Assembly (NCBI GenBank): GCA_036346405.1
Contig: CM070559.1
Span: 37,423,889-37,487,888, forward strand
Source of the DNA: Phyllostachys edulis
Taxonomy: Eukaryota; Streptophyta; Magnoliopsida; Poales; Poaceae
DNA length: 64,000 nt
Direction: 5' to 3'
Shown here: in pieces, positions 44,637 through 55,629 of the stretch
How the letters are laid out: each line of letters begins with the position of its first letter
Numbering within the stretch: position 1 is the stretch's first letter
Made by a program: the position numbers and the translations under genes
Notes under the pieces: generated by a model
The model's database searches: none
Seen by the model: only the letters and a program-made list of their open reading frames with translations
Told to the model about the DNA's origin: nothing

Positions 44637-46307
44637 GTGGTCGGCCACCGGTGCAAACGCCTCTTCGTCATCGAAGTGCAACCGGACTCTGGGAGCAACG
44701 ACGAGTGCCACTCGGCCGACCGAGAACCTGAAATCTCTTTGGCAGCGCTCACAGGGATTCAGCCACGTTCAGGCCAAACGATGCGCCTACATGTCAAGAT
44801 TGGCAGCCGCACCGTCGTGGCTCTCCTCGACTCCGGATCTACTCATAACTTTATCGCCAACGACGTTGTGGCTGCCACCGGCGTCGTCATGCGCTCGCGT
44901 TCGGGACTGAGCATCACCGTGGCCAACGGCGACCGCGTCACCAGCTTGGGCATATGTCCGGCAATGACTATCTGTATAGGCGAGGAGGAATTCACCATGG
45001 ATTGCTATGCTATGCCGCTTGACGGGTTCGATGTGATTCTCGGGGTCCAATGGCTTTGTACCCTCGGCCCCATCACATGGGATTTCTCACGCATGACCAT
45101 GTCGTTCGCTCGCCACGGCAAATGTGTCACCTGGACCGGCCTACCTATGGGCCCTCGCACGAGCCAGGCATTTGCATATTCTGAAACTTCGCTTCTGGAG
45201 GATCTACTCGCTGACTTCCCTGATTTATTTGTGGAACCACATGGTCTACCGCCTGTCCGCGAGATCTCCCACCACATCCACCTCAAGAAAGGTATAGATG
45301 CTATTGCAGTTCGCCCATACCGTTATGCTCAATTGCAGAAGGACGAGCTTGAACGACAGTGTTCGGATATGCTTCAACAAGGAACCATCTGCCGTAGTTC
45401 CTCCGCTTTCTCCTCACCGGTATTATTGGTCAAAAAACGAGATGGCTCTTGGCGCTTTTGTGTGGATTATCGCAACCTCAACGACAAAACGATCAAAGAT
45501 AAGTTTCCTATCCCGATCGTTGACGAGTTACTTGATGAGCTTCGGGGTGTAAATTTTTTTACCAAATTGGACTTACGGTCTGGATATCATCAAGTGTTGA
45601 TGAACCCCGCGGACATTGAGAAGACCGCTTTCCGCACTCATCAGGGTCTCTTTGAATTTCTTGTCATGCCTTTTGGTCTTACTAATGCTCCCGCCACATT
45701 CCAAGCTCTTATGAATACCATGCTTCAGGACTTTCTTCGTCGCTATGTCTTGGTTTTCTTCGATGACATCCTCATTTATAGCCCTACTTGGTCAACACAT
45801 TTACGACACCTTCGTACGGTATTACAACGTCTTCAGCATCATCGCTTGTTTTTGAAACGCTCCAAGTGTTCTTTTGGCGAGACCTCAGTGGCATATTTGG
45901 GCCACGTCGTTTCGGCTGAAGGAGTGGCGGTTGACAATGCCAAAATTAGTGCCATCTCCACATGGCCGACGCCGTCCTCAGTCAGGGCGCTCCGTGGTTT
46001 TCTTGGGTTGGCCGGGTATTACCGCAAGTTCATTCGTAATTTTGGTAATATTGCGGCACCGCTTACTAAGTTGCTTAAGCGAGAGGCTTTTCTTTGGACG
46101 TCAGACGCTCAGAATGCTTTTCTTGCCCTCCAATCAGCATTGACACAGGCTCCGGTATTGCAATTACCAAACTTCACTGCAGATTTTATTGTTGAGTGTG
46201 ATGCTTCAGGTTCTGGCTTCGGCGCTGTCCTACATCAAGGTACTGGAGCTGTGGCATTCTTCAGTCGTCCTATTGCTCCAAGACATGCCCCCCCTAGCAG
46301 CCTATGA
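44637..46307 (+). pseudogene. Protease-RT-RNase H of the truncated gypsy element
   Basis: A 556-codon open frame. Protease active site: VVALLDSGSTHNFI, with GFDVILGVQWLCTLGPITWD downstream. RT: RPYRYAQLQKDELERQC, KKRDGSWRFCVDYRNLN, FFTKLDLRSGYHQV, MPFGLTNAPATFQ and the catalytic FFDDILIYS. RNase H begins with FIVECDASGSGFGAVLHQG. After AFFSRPIAPRH the frame shifts; LAAYERELIGLVQ is found in the next frame and then similarity ends. The long intact frame contrasts with the missing 3' third. Upstream CYRCDEKFVVGHRC is the zinc knuckle, with a stop before it. Confidence 0.9.
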
Positions 46308-46345
46308 ACGAGAACTCATCGGTCTCGTTCAGACCCTGACAATAC

Positions 46346-47393
46346 TACCTTGTAATTTAAAAACAAAAAGATAAGAAATCCTTGTGTAATCCTTGTGCGT
46401 GTACAACAAGGCTACATGGTCCGACACAAAAAAAGAAGAAGCAAAGACCAGTGCACATGCAGCAATGAAAGACAACAGAAGCCAACGCACAATGCAATGA
46501 AAAAAAAGTGAGGAAATCTAGACAACTAACTTGGTAGGAGTCCTACTCATCTGCTATCTGCATAGTATGGAAAAAGTTGGATGCACTAAGTGTTATAATA
46601 TCTTAATCTTATTTACCTACTATATATTCACATACCTCAAAGGTTATAATATCTTAATCTTATTCATCTACTCCCGCCATTATCTTCTAGATGCCGTTTT
46701 AGAATGCGTGCAGTGAAACATTTAAAAGTTTGACAACTAATATAGACAAACATATTTTGATTTGACAGAAAATAATATTACTAAATCTGTCATTAAAAGT
46801 ACTTCCATATGGTTGTATTTTATAATTTTGACTAGAATATAGTTAGACAAACTTTGATCAAAGGTATGTATTGGAACGGCAAGTAAAAATCAGACATTAA
46901 AACTAATGGCTACAATAACCAGTAAAGAATAAAATAAATAAATATGTTAGAAATCTCACGAAAAAAGAAAAACATCTAGCCATTAATTTGGTGGCCCCAA
47001 TTTACTATATATTACAAGCTCATGATAGCATATGCATCAGTTGGGGTGTTTCATGCGGTCCGCTACAGATGCAGCGCATGAGGCCATGAAGCCCCGTGAG
47101 GCTGTGACTGGCCCGCCACATCTGTGTGCTCCACATGTGCCAGATCCACTCCATCCTGCTCGATTTCACTCCCCGGTGCCTGGATGAAGATCCAAGCCAG
47201 CCATAGCTTGGCAAGTAATTACCGTGACGCCTGGATGTCCTAGACATGCCGTTCAGTCCGTACTGAACTGGATAGCTACCACCACCAATTAAAAGTATTT
47301 TTACATGAGCAGCTAGAAAATTTGGTCCGATCAAAACAGAACCATTGTGAGAAAAAGGATTGAAAAGAGGAAAACAGAACCAAAATGGTATTA
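46346..47393. other. Helitron interior without recognised genes
   Basis: AT-rich DNA. 46680-46885 resembles a decayed Stowaway MITE (inverted words around ttgccgttccaata) and 46938-47005 is a third copy of the 108-bp unit. A short GC-rich patch at 47040-47240 has an open frame on the minus strand that I do not recognise. Confidence 0.4.
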
Positions 47394-47634
47394 CTCCATG
47401 ACGTCAGAAAATAGAGTGACGTTTTGTGCGTGCAGTGCAACATTATAAATTTTGACTACATCTTTCTTTCTACATATTTAGAATTGATCCATGAAAATTA
47501 TATGTATAGATTTATCTCGACAAGCACCTTCATAATATCATAATTTTATTAGGTTTCATAAATATGTTAAAATATAAATTTGTGGTCAAACTTGTGTTTT
47601 ATAGACCGTGTTGGTGACCAACATGTCACTACAT
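47394..47634. mobile_element. Decayed Stowaway-like MITE
   Basis: The left side reads CTCC..GTCAGAAAATAGAGTGACG and the right side has the inverse word gaccaacatgtcac. Internal words match the MITE at 25660-25916. The right end is uncertain. Confidence 0.45.
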
Positions 47635-47846
47635 GAATATTTCAGGCTTTCAAATGTCCATCTTTAAAAAATGCACATTATTTGAAGAAAAATAGATGGA
47701 TATAGTACAATTTAATGGGTTACAAATTTATATGACATAACTTATACATATTTGCCAAATTAATATTAACAAGGACGCCTTTTTTAAAAGATGACAAGGA
47801 TGGCTATAAATGATTGACAACTCTTTCCTCCCAAAGTTATAATTTA

Positions 47847-48104
47847 CTCCCTCCATTTCTAAATACTTGGCAGTTGGCACTTTTGACCACATTGCGATTA
47901 CCAAGGTAATTAATTTTTTGCCAAAGTGTGATAAAAATGCCCTTCAATAATGTCGCAAATGCGCGTAATGAGGTAGAAATGTGGGGTTGATAGGTAGAGT
48001 TAATAGGAGCATTATGGAAAATTAAGCCTCAAGATGACAAAGTGCCAAGTATTTGGGGAAGAAAGTTTTGGTCACAGGTGACAAGTCTTCGAAAACAGAG
48101 GGAG
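47847..48104. mobile_element. Stowaway MITE
   Basis: A 258-bp element from CTCCCTCCATTTCTAAATAC to AAACAGAGGGAG, flanked by TA on both sides (47845-47846 and 48105-48106). Non-coding. Confidence 0.85.
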
Positions 48105-48750
48105 TATCTTGTCTGTAATAATATATAATATTAAAATATCACAAATAGAGTTTTGCAACCATCTGTTTTCCAAAAAGCAAAATCACATATGTATTGCCAA
48201 GCCATTTAAACATGCTTTAAGGATGATGCACGCGCTTGCGCGGGCCACCTTGCTAGTTTACAAATGGTGTCATTTTAACAGTAATATCTGGTAACATGAA
48301 TCACTGCTTCTAGGAAAATAGGGCCTTGTCAATGTACAGATTATTGGATAAAAACACACCCAATAGGGCTTGTAGATGCTATGCTCCAAAGAATATGGTT
48401 TCATATATGGGACGGAGTATGACTCAATTTATGTTTGGATGCTCAACTGTACAAGGAAGCTGCATGTATCTGTCAATTGCATATGTTGCCAAGTTTCTTG
48501 CCAGTATGAGCTGAATGGTAAACAAGAGAACTAGATAAAGTGCATGTAATGTACAATACTAGTAGTATGGCAGTTCTAGTTACTTCAGGGGAATTTCACT
48601 AGAAGCTATGCAGATCCGACATGGTACTGAAATTTGCTATATCATCTAAAAATCTAGTGCCTGATATGTTATATGTTTTGTATGTCAAAGATGGTAACTA
48701 AATTATTCTTGCCATTTTTACTTGCTAATAAAAAACTCATCATTAAGCAG

Positions 48751-49074
48751 GCTATGGTGCACAAGAAGGTATTCTCTGGAGTGAAGAGGAAACGGACTGC
48801 AAAAACTGCAGAAACAAACAACAAAAAAATATTTGAGGAATGGAGTTGTGCTCTCTGCCAGGTGAATCAAAAAAAGTTGAATGAAAAGAAAGCGCCACAG
48901 CTTGCTGAGAAGATCAAAAAACCTGTGGCAAGATGGAATTGCAGCATCTGCAAGGCTAACTGTACGTCTGAATCTGACTTGGAGAATCACCTCCGAGGCA
49001 GAAGACACCGACAGAATGTAGAAGCCCAATGCTTGGAGGGCAGGAATACAAATCTGGCAATGGCCAGTACATAA
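48751..49074 (+). CDS. U1-type zinc-finger protein copy 2, exon 2
   Basis: The exon begins after cattaagcag at 48750, in phase 0, and is open to TAA at 49072-49074. It encodes AMVHKKVFSGVKRKRTAK (a basic, nuclear-signal-like run), the first half of a finger (WSCALCQVN) joined directly to QKKLNEKKAPQ, and one full finger WNCSICKANCTSESDLENH followed by LRGRRH. Compared with copy 1 an in-frame deletion removed the second half of finger 1 and all of fingers 2 and 3. The combined two-exon protein would be about 191 residues with a single complete finger. It is open but reduced, and may be a pseudogene in progress. Confidence 0.65.
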   Translation, partial: AMVHKKVFSGVKRKRTAKTAETNNKKIFEEWSCALCQVNQKKLNEKKAPQLAEKIKKPVARWNCSICKANCTSESDLENHLRGRRHRQNVEAQCLEGRNTNLAMAST

Positions 49075-49683
49075 TTTGAGATGCAGTTTCAGACACAGTT
49101 GCTAGAGGATGCTGCCATACAAGACGGAAATGCAAAACTGAAGTAAGGCATACTGCAAGAATTGCAGTTTCTGCAAAGCTTTAAGGCCTCCTGACTCTTG
49201 AGATTTGAATTGTATGACCTGTTTTATTTTGGGGCTAACTACTGTTATAGAACTTGTTGGGCTTGGTAATCTACTGCCATAACTTGGCAATTCCTAGTTG
49301 TTCATACCTTCATGGGAAATCTGCTTAACTGGCCTTCTCATTTGGTACTCTGCACATGAGAAATGGAAAGCATGTTTTCGGCTTCTTTAGTGAGTTCAGT
49401 TTGTTGAAAGCATGTTTTAACCTTCTTTCATCAGTCCACTTTGTTGGTTTTCTTTCTATTGGCAGTGCTTCGTGACCTGCTAGCCACACCAAGGGATCAC
49501 CAGCTATAAATCTACTAGTCACTGGTGCAAATCAATATATGTTGTAAATTAACATCCAAAATTTGAACAAATCACGAGCTGAACAACTCTGCAGACTTGC
49601 ATGTTTCTTATTGTCGTATCCTTTCATGTAACAGCAATTGATTTCATTTGTAAACAAATAGTTTAGCTAGATACAGACTTGAT
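49075..49683. other. Intergenic DNA between convergent genes
   Basis: The likely 3' untranslated regions of both genes. It matches 24720-25311 in copy 1. No other feature is seen. Confidence 0.5.
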
Positions 49684-50501
49684 TCAATCAAGACGATGGA
49701 GAAGGTACTCGACCTCCACTTGTTTAGTGGACGGAATCACCCATTGGTCATACAGTTTATAAACTACTGAAGGATCAACTTTAGAGCTGGCTTGACTACT
49801 ACTGTTATCACCAGTTTCAATTGGTCCATCTAATGTTACATTTCGGCCGAACACCACGGCCTTCCTCTGCACCCTTCGCTTCACCACATCTTCTTGGGCT
49901 TCAGATGTCAACAATTTCATCAGAGCGTCCTTGTCCTGCAAAAAGGAAGTTTCACTTAGCTTATGCACTGAACATTACATCTCCTATTCAGTTCAAATGA
50001 TGAAATACCTTGGAACGAATTAAAGTTGTTTAGCTCTGCTGGTCGCCTCTGAACTTCACTTCTGCCACATACCTCCCATAGTTGATCCTTCTTGAGAGGG
50101 CCTACGAAAAGAATGACATTTTCATTGTAAATGATGAAGAATTATGCATGTTTAAATTCAAGGGTGTGCAATGTAACATTCCTTGTTACCTGCATACATG
50201 AAAGATCTGACGCAGCAGTTACAGCATAGTTGCCATCATCACCATCCTTGGCCAGCAAAGGGAGCAACTCATTGAAGTAGAAGCTCCGTATGGCATCGTT
50301 CACATTTACGAGTGCGGCCGCAGGATACAGTTCCTAGAATTATAACAGAATGACCATGGTTTTAGTAAGATCATGCAGAGATTGTCTCAACAGTAATACA
50401 TGATGGACACTTACGCTTGTGAAGTTATATGGAGGTGCCAATATGAATGGAACTCTGAAAGGGAAGGAAGGAATCTCCTCTTGGCTTCGGTACCTTCCTG
50501 C
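49684..50501 (-). pseudogene. Chorismate mutase, 5'-truncated, copy 2
   Basis: Four exons on the minus strand: 50415-50501 (AGRYRSQEEIPSFPFR), 50190-50333 (ELYPAAALVNVNDAIRSFYF and DGDDGNYAVTAASDLSCMQ), 50009-50101 (ALSRRINYGRYVAEVKFRG) and 49684-49935 (DKDALMKLL to VEVEYLLHRLD, TGA). All junctions have GT and AG and agree in phase with plant chorismate mutase, the shikimate-pathway enzyme that makes prephenate. Two lesions: a TAA stop in the third exon directly after GDQQS, where a Tyr codon is expected by family comparison, and absence of the N-terminal exons in the 1.9 kb upstream. It lacks the plastid-targeting or cytosolic N-terminus. Probably dead. Confidence 0.88.
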
Positions 50502-50599
50502 CTGTGGAGAAGTCCAGCAGCAAGTCAGGATTAGTGAAGCTCAATTAACCTTCAGTTCATGTCTTTGATCACAATTCACGCAATGTTTGTTGCTTAATG

Positions 50600-50895
50600 G
50601 TGGTAGTAACACAATGGTAACGGACAATAGGCTTATATCAGTTGTCTATAAACTCTGCCACGTACGATTTAAGCTGACGTAGATAAAAGAAAATAAAGAG
50701 AGAGAAATGTACTGTTTACAATTCTGTAGCCGTCTATATCACCAAAACCAAAGAAAGCATTAAAAGATTATGTGTTGTCTACAATCCTGTAGCCGACTGT
50801 ATCACCACAATCTATTGTATGAGCTGTCTTGAGTGCTGTCTACAGGTGACATAGAGAGTTGCTATAGACAGCAGCTGTCTGTACCATTGTACACA
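50600..50895. mobile_element. Possible MITE
   Basis: Inverted words near both ends (acaatggtaacggacaa on the left; ttgtctgtaccattgt-like on the right, about 50876-50892) and repeated tgtctac/gtagac words inside, such as tctacaattctgtagc and tctacaatcctgtagc. Class and exact borders are unknown. It lies directly upstream of the retained chorismate mutase exons, where the 5' exons should be. Confidence 0.4.
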
Positions 50896-51339
50896 CCCTT
50901 AAAAGTTCACGTGTGCTTTATCGCACCGTGAACTGAATCCAATGCAAGATACTTATGCTTTGTCTTTGCTTAGCGTAAACGAAGAAAATTTTGGATGGCT
51001 CCCAATTCAGACACAGGTTTAACGAATCCCCCGCCACTACGTTAAAAAAAAAAATCCCCCACCACATGCACGCTTTCGAATTTATTGGAAGGGAAGAAAT
51101 TAGTTACTAATATCAGTCAACACCTTCCCCGCAGCATGTCATTTGACCAGAATTTTCATACGCTCAAGTCAAAACATCTTAATAAACAACAACTTCAGGT
51201 CATCTCAAGAATTAATTAACCAATCTGCCACATACAACAGCAGTTGACAACGCAAGCAAATGAGCAATCAGCGGAAAAAAAGAAACGAACTCAATGCTAC
51301 TTCAGAGTTCAAACTTAAAATTCAAACAAAAACACAAAA

Positions 51340-52369
51340 AAGAAGGAAAATGTCATGGAGGGTGAATGGAAAAGCATAATTCCAGCAACTATAAAATGGC
51401 ATGATCATCAAATAAATATCCAAAAGCACAGATGTATTACTCCAGTCATTTAAACAAGATATCATGCTATACACAACCAATAAGTGGACTGATTCAATTA
51501 GCATAATGCTCAAATTGATGTTAATTAATTTGCTCTCAGATGTCGGGCTGCACAAAGGCCTCCTTGCCACTAATGGTTTAGTTTGATCACTGATTATGTA
51601 TGACACTTCTTTATAAATATGCTAGGTTTTGAGCTCTACTACTTACCAAAATTCAATTGACAGCTAGCAATTCAATATCACAAAAGTAATTGCTCTAACA
51701 GTATTAATAAATCAACATACGTCAAGTAGCAGTATTATACAAGATAATGATAACCAGATAGCCCAAAACCTAGCCCATGTCTCCAAATTGTCACACTAAT
51801 CCCACTATGACCAATATCTTCACCGAGCAATTCTTAAGCCCACGATATATCATGCAAGTCACGCAATACGAGTACTACTCAAATCACATATAGATATGAA
51901 TCACTAGTATGGCACACTAAGCACAATAGATAAACAAGAACTAGAGAAACTTATAGAGTTGATGGCATTCAAAGCCACCAAGTACTCGACAAAGCAAGGC
52001 ATGTCTAGGCCGATGCTATCCCATAAAACCTATCGCCGCCGCTATGCCGCGGTGTGAACAGCATGGATCTCATAGATACAATGCCCTTCTTTGCAATCAG
52101 GGGCACACAAAATTGCGGAATCGAGGTCCAGAAAATGTCGCACAAAACAAATAGAACAAATCGTGCACAAGCCAAGTGCACAAACAGAACAACCGAACAC
52201 CAAAGTCACAGTTAAGCACCACAACAACCACAAGAACAACCGAACACGCTCAAGCCTCACAAACATATGAGCTCTATAGACTCAGTGAAGAAGCCAACAA
52301 TCCACTGTCTCCCTACCTCCACAACTCCACCAACACCAAGGGGTCGGTAGCGGTGGAGCTAAGAGTAGG
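51340..52369 (-). repeat. Diverged LTR fragment related to the 33292 copia element
   Basis: Words in the same order as the LTR at 33292-34851: cataatgctcaaattg, a gatggcattcaaagccacca-type block (51960-51980), aaacctatcgccgccgct, and a gatacaatgcc block (52070-52085). Base identity is clearly lower than between the two true LTRs. The copy ends where the next LTR-like block begins. An older insertion of the same family is the simplest reading. Confidence 0.65.
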
Positions 52370-53578
52370 TGAAAGCATCTAGGCCCCTAAAAATTGTTTT
52401 GGTAATTAATGACAATATGTGAATGTAGGATTAACATGTTTATTGAGTATTTACAAGGTTAAATCCCAATGGTCAAAATGACAAGTTGGAGATGCATGCT
52501 AAAGGACAACATGAAGATCAATATGGCTCAAAAACAAGATACATGTAGTCTAGGATCCTTTTATGTTTACCGGTCTTAGGAGAAAAAGGATGGAAGGCCG
52601 GATTTTAGGATTAAATACCGTACTATTAAGAGGGATCATGATTAGTAGCTTGATAGCATGTTCTTGTGCCATTTGGATCAATATAGGATCATGCATGCAC
52701 TTAGAATTTAATTTGAAAGCCAACTTTGCATTGTCAGGACAATCGGTAGTACCGACGTTAAGTCAGCGGTACTATCGCTCAGCGGTATTACCGGGATGGT
52801 AGTGCTGTACTACCGTAACCCGGTTGTACTGAAAAATAGTTGGCGGTACGTAAATTCCAGAGTGACACCATTTTGGTTTGGTGGCTCACCCTAAGCGTGA
52901 TAGTTCCGGAGTTTCCTCGGTGGTACTACCGCAACGCGGTATGACCACATTTGTTCAGCAGAACTACCGCACCCCAGTGTTACTGAAAAATCAGTGATAC
53001 ATATTTTTCAGAGAGTGCCCTTTTGGGCTCTAAGGAAAAGCGGTAGTACCGCTCGTATTTTCCAGTATGACCGGCCAGCGGAACTACCACATGATGGTTG
53101 GCGATAGTACCGCACTGAATTTTCCAACGGCTATGTCAGAGCAGTTAATGCTACTATTATAGCCGTTTTGAGTAGTTAGGTGAGGTGTGGTAGTACCAGC
53201 CATTACATGGCGGTACTACCGTATTTGCTGAAAAAGTTGGGGTTTCACCCCCAACGGTCGTATTTGTTTGTGGGGGGTATAAATACCCCTCTACCTGCTC
53301 AAGGACAGAAGGCTAGACTTTATTTAACATCCTTTGAGCCTTGAACATTTTCTCTACACCTCTAATACATTTGTGCATTCATTGTGAGGTAGTTGAGCCA
53401 AATTCAAGTGTATTCATTCTAGATTGATCCATTGCACTTGTTTGCCGTCAAGCGAAGATCGTGATTCATTACTCTTGGTGTTGGCCAAACACCTAGACGG
53501 CTTGGCGGAGTTAGCACAGTGATCTCTTCAAGAAGATTGTGAAGAGGCCCGGTGCCAATTGTTAATGTCGTGTTTCAT
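52370..53578 (+). repeat. LTR-like block with palindromic GGTAGTACC repeats
   Basis: It starts TGAAAGCATCTAGGCCCC, a start seen in grass LTRs, and may end at GTTTCA near 53578. 52740-53230 holds at least ten diverged copies of the palindrome (G)CGGTAGTACCG(C) and halves. A TATA box (TATAAATA, 53278-53285) follows. The order repeats, TATA, leader fits U3-R-U5. No coding partner was found and no target duplication is visible, so it could be a solo LTR of an unassigned family. Confidence 0.5.
53278..53285 (+). promoter_or_regulatory. TATA box of the LTR-like block
   Basis: TATAAATA directly follows the GGTAGTACC palindrome array and precedes a C-rich leader. Confidence 0.55.
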
Positions 53579-54932
53579 TTGAAACCCTAGTAATGGATAA
53601 TTTTAGTTGGACACATTTTATTACCAACATGGGGAAAATGTAAATATGCTTAGTCATGCTTTAGTTGTACGATGGGTTCCTTCATAATGATTAATCATGA
53701 AAATTTGACTTAATGAAATATGGAATTGTCGCGTGGCCAGTGTTATTAAAATTTGTTGTGCCATGGCAAGGGTTGCCATTTGGCCGGGTTGAACAAAAAT
53801 AGTTTCATACTCAGGCGAATGACCGTGCAGTAAAGGGGATGAATTTTGAATGTGGTTGCCTCGCCCGAGCAGTCACTAAAGAATTAACTTTGTGTGTCAT
53901 TGATCTGGGCCATACTGTACAACCACATGTCCAGGATGGGGTAGATCTGGCTAATTAATTAGCAATGTTTTGATTTGGTTCTGTTTGAGTTAAAGTGCTT
54001 GGCGCAAGAGGGGGCCTCAACTGTGGTGTTGTTTTATGAGATGGAAGTTGTGAGTTGTGGAGCTAGTCGGTGGTGAAATCTTAGCGAGTAGAACTAGATC
54101 AAAACAGAGCTTTGTAAAAACCTTGTGATAATCGTTTAGTCGCACACCTTCGGAAGCGTGTCAGACAGACATTATAAATTGATTATCTCTTGTGGGTTAA
54201 GCTGTACAACCTCTGCAAAGTGTTAAAAACTATTCAAATAGTCGTGTCCCCGGTTATGGACAATGCCTGATGATTTCACACAAGGGGTAGAGTTTTTATA
54301 AAATGTTTGGATGGTTGAACATGTAGTTCAGGTGGTTATGGTTGGGAAGTGAACGAGTAGTTCACTAGTTGTTTCAAAGTAATTGTTTGTTTATTTATTA
54401 TTCCTTTCAATTACGCACTTCAATCTATTTACTGTCAATACTGCTTTCTGCAAAAGAACCATACAACTATTCCTTGTTCAAGCCTTACATGAATACTATT
54501 TGCATACCATTCCCTATGACTTGTTGAGTACTTTATATACTCGCGGCTTTATACCTTGTTGATCAGTCACCGATGAAGACCCAGAGGACATAGAGTTCTA
54601 CGAGGACGAGTACTTCAAGAACTATGCGAACTAGGGTGTGTTCTCTACTTGATTACCTGTGGACATGTCGGATGGCTACCGCGAGTTGTTTTCTTCCGCT
54701 GCAAGTTTATTTATTTGTCTTTTAAGCCCTGCGTGGCAAAGTATGTAAACCTTGACCATAAGGTCCGTTGCCACTATTTAATAAAAAAAATATTTATTTC
54801 TTAGCTATTTCGTTGTATGGATATGATTGTCATCGATGTTGTCACTATATGAACTAGCTACTGATCACGGGACTAGCTCAGAATACACAGATGGTCCAGA
54901 TTTGCAGGTTCGGGTCCCGACACTAATTAGTC
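53579..54932. other. Retroelement-like DNA, not assigned
   Basis: No open frame is convincing. A short stretch near 54570-54635 reads DEDPEDIEFYEDEYFKN if one base is ignored, reminiscent of a retroelement protein end. 54880-54920 has gcaggttcgggtcccgaca, a style seen at grass LTR ends. I could not place borders. Confidence 0.3.
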
Positions 54933-55320
54933 ACAATTTATTTATCCTAATTAATTAACATTAATTAATTAGTCATAGTTAGTTAGACATAATTAAAATA
55001 AACCTAATTAAATAACTGTAATTAAATAATACTAATTAATTAGTCTTAATTAAAAATTAAGTAGTTAGTTAGTCTTAATTAAAGTAGTTGTAATTAATAA
55101 ACCATAATTAATTAGTTGTAATTAATTAGGAGTAATTAAATATTAGTAATTATGTAGTGGTAATTAATTATTCATAATTAATTGGTCACAATTTATTTTT
55201 CCTAATTAATTAACCGTAATTAATTAGTCGTCAGAGTTAGGCGTAATTAAAATAGACCTAATTAAATAACTGTAATGAAATAATCCTAATTAATTAGGCT
55301 TAATTAAATACTATTAAATA
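54933..55320. repeat. TAATTA-rich minisatellite
   Basis: Irregular repeats of TAATTAATTAGT and TAATTAAA fill about 390 bp. A higher-order duplication is visible: the block beginning tcacaatttatttatcctaa near 54930 recurs near 55185 (tcacaatttatttttcctaa) and stays similar for over 120 bp. Confidence 0.88.
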
Positions 55321-55629
55321 ATTATTCTTAATATAAACTACTTAATGCGACCTATTTTTTATATTGTGTATAGTAAATTGGTTTGTTGTGGCTTTAGGTA
55401 ATATCGAACATGCAAGACTTGCTACTGTCCTAGCGGACCAGATGGGTTGGACCAGTTCAAATGCCCGTACAAGGTGGTTCATGCAAAGAGGCTAGATGCG
55501 ATGGATATTCACAAGCTTAGGAGCTGCATCCTGAGAGAGTTCGACACAGAGGCAACGACGAAGAAGCTTGTCATCGAAGGGATCACCTGCACGAATAGGG
55601 TAGGGCTGGTGTATGGGAGCTACTCAAGG

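Larger units (their letters stand above)
43120..46345 (+). mobile_element. 3'-truncated Ty3/gypsy element (Reina-like)
   Basis: A probable 5' LTR (43120 to about 43451) has a TATA-like tttatatagagg near 43345. It is followed by gag from 43470, then protease, RT and the first part of RNase H. Coding stops abruptly at about 46345 in the middle of RNase H; integrase and the 3' LTR are missing. It lies inside the putative Helitron, so it either inserted there and was then cut, or was captured. The primer-binding site could not be identified, so the LTR end is uncertain. Confidence 0.75.
42833..48256 (+). mobile_element. Putative non-autonomous Helitron in the zinc-finger intron
   Basis: The 5' end is A|TCTATTATATAATAAAAG (T at 42833). 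The 3' end is a GC hairpin CGCGC-TT-GCGCG (48231-48242), then 10 bases, then CTAG (48253-48256), followed by host T. This is the textbook Helitron layout: 5' TC, a short hairpin 10-12 bases before CTAG, and insertion between A and T with no target duplication. No Rep/helicase gene is present. It contains 108-bp tandem repeats, a truncated gypsy gag-pol and at least two MITEs. The 5' end is the weaker call. Confidence 0.6.
48546..49990. repeat. Copy 2 of the zinc-finger / chorismate mutase block
   Basis: Homologous to 20840-25592 in the same orientation. It lacks the copia insertion and also lacks the DNA for two and a half zinc fingers and the final finger that copy 1 still has. Confidence 0.85.

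Noticed and set aside
47020..47334. 104-codon minus-strand frame with many Trp and Met
   Set aside because: It lies in Helitron interior DNA and has no recognisable domain.
52042..52266. 74-codon Cys/Leu-rich minus-strand frame resembling a small secreted peptide
   Set aside because: The DNA is LTR-derived (related to 33292-34851), and the frame is not kept in the other LTR copies.
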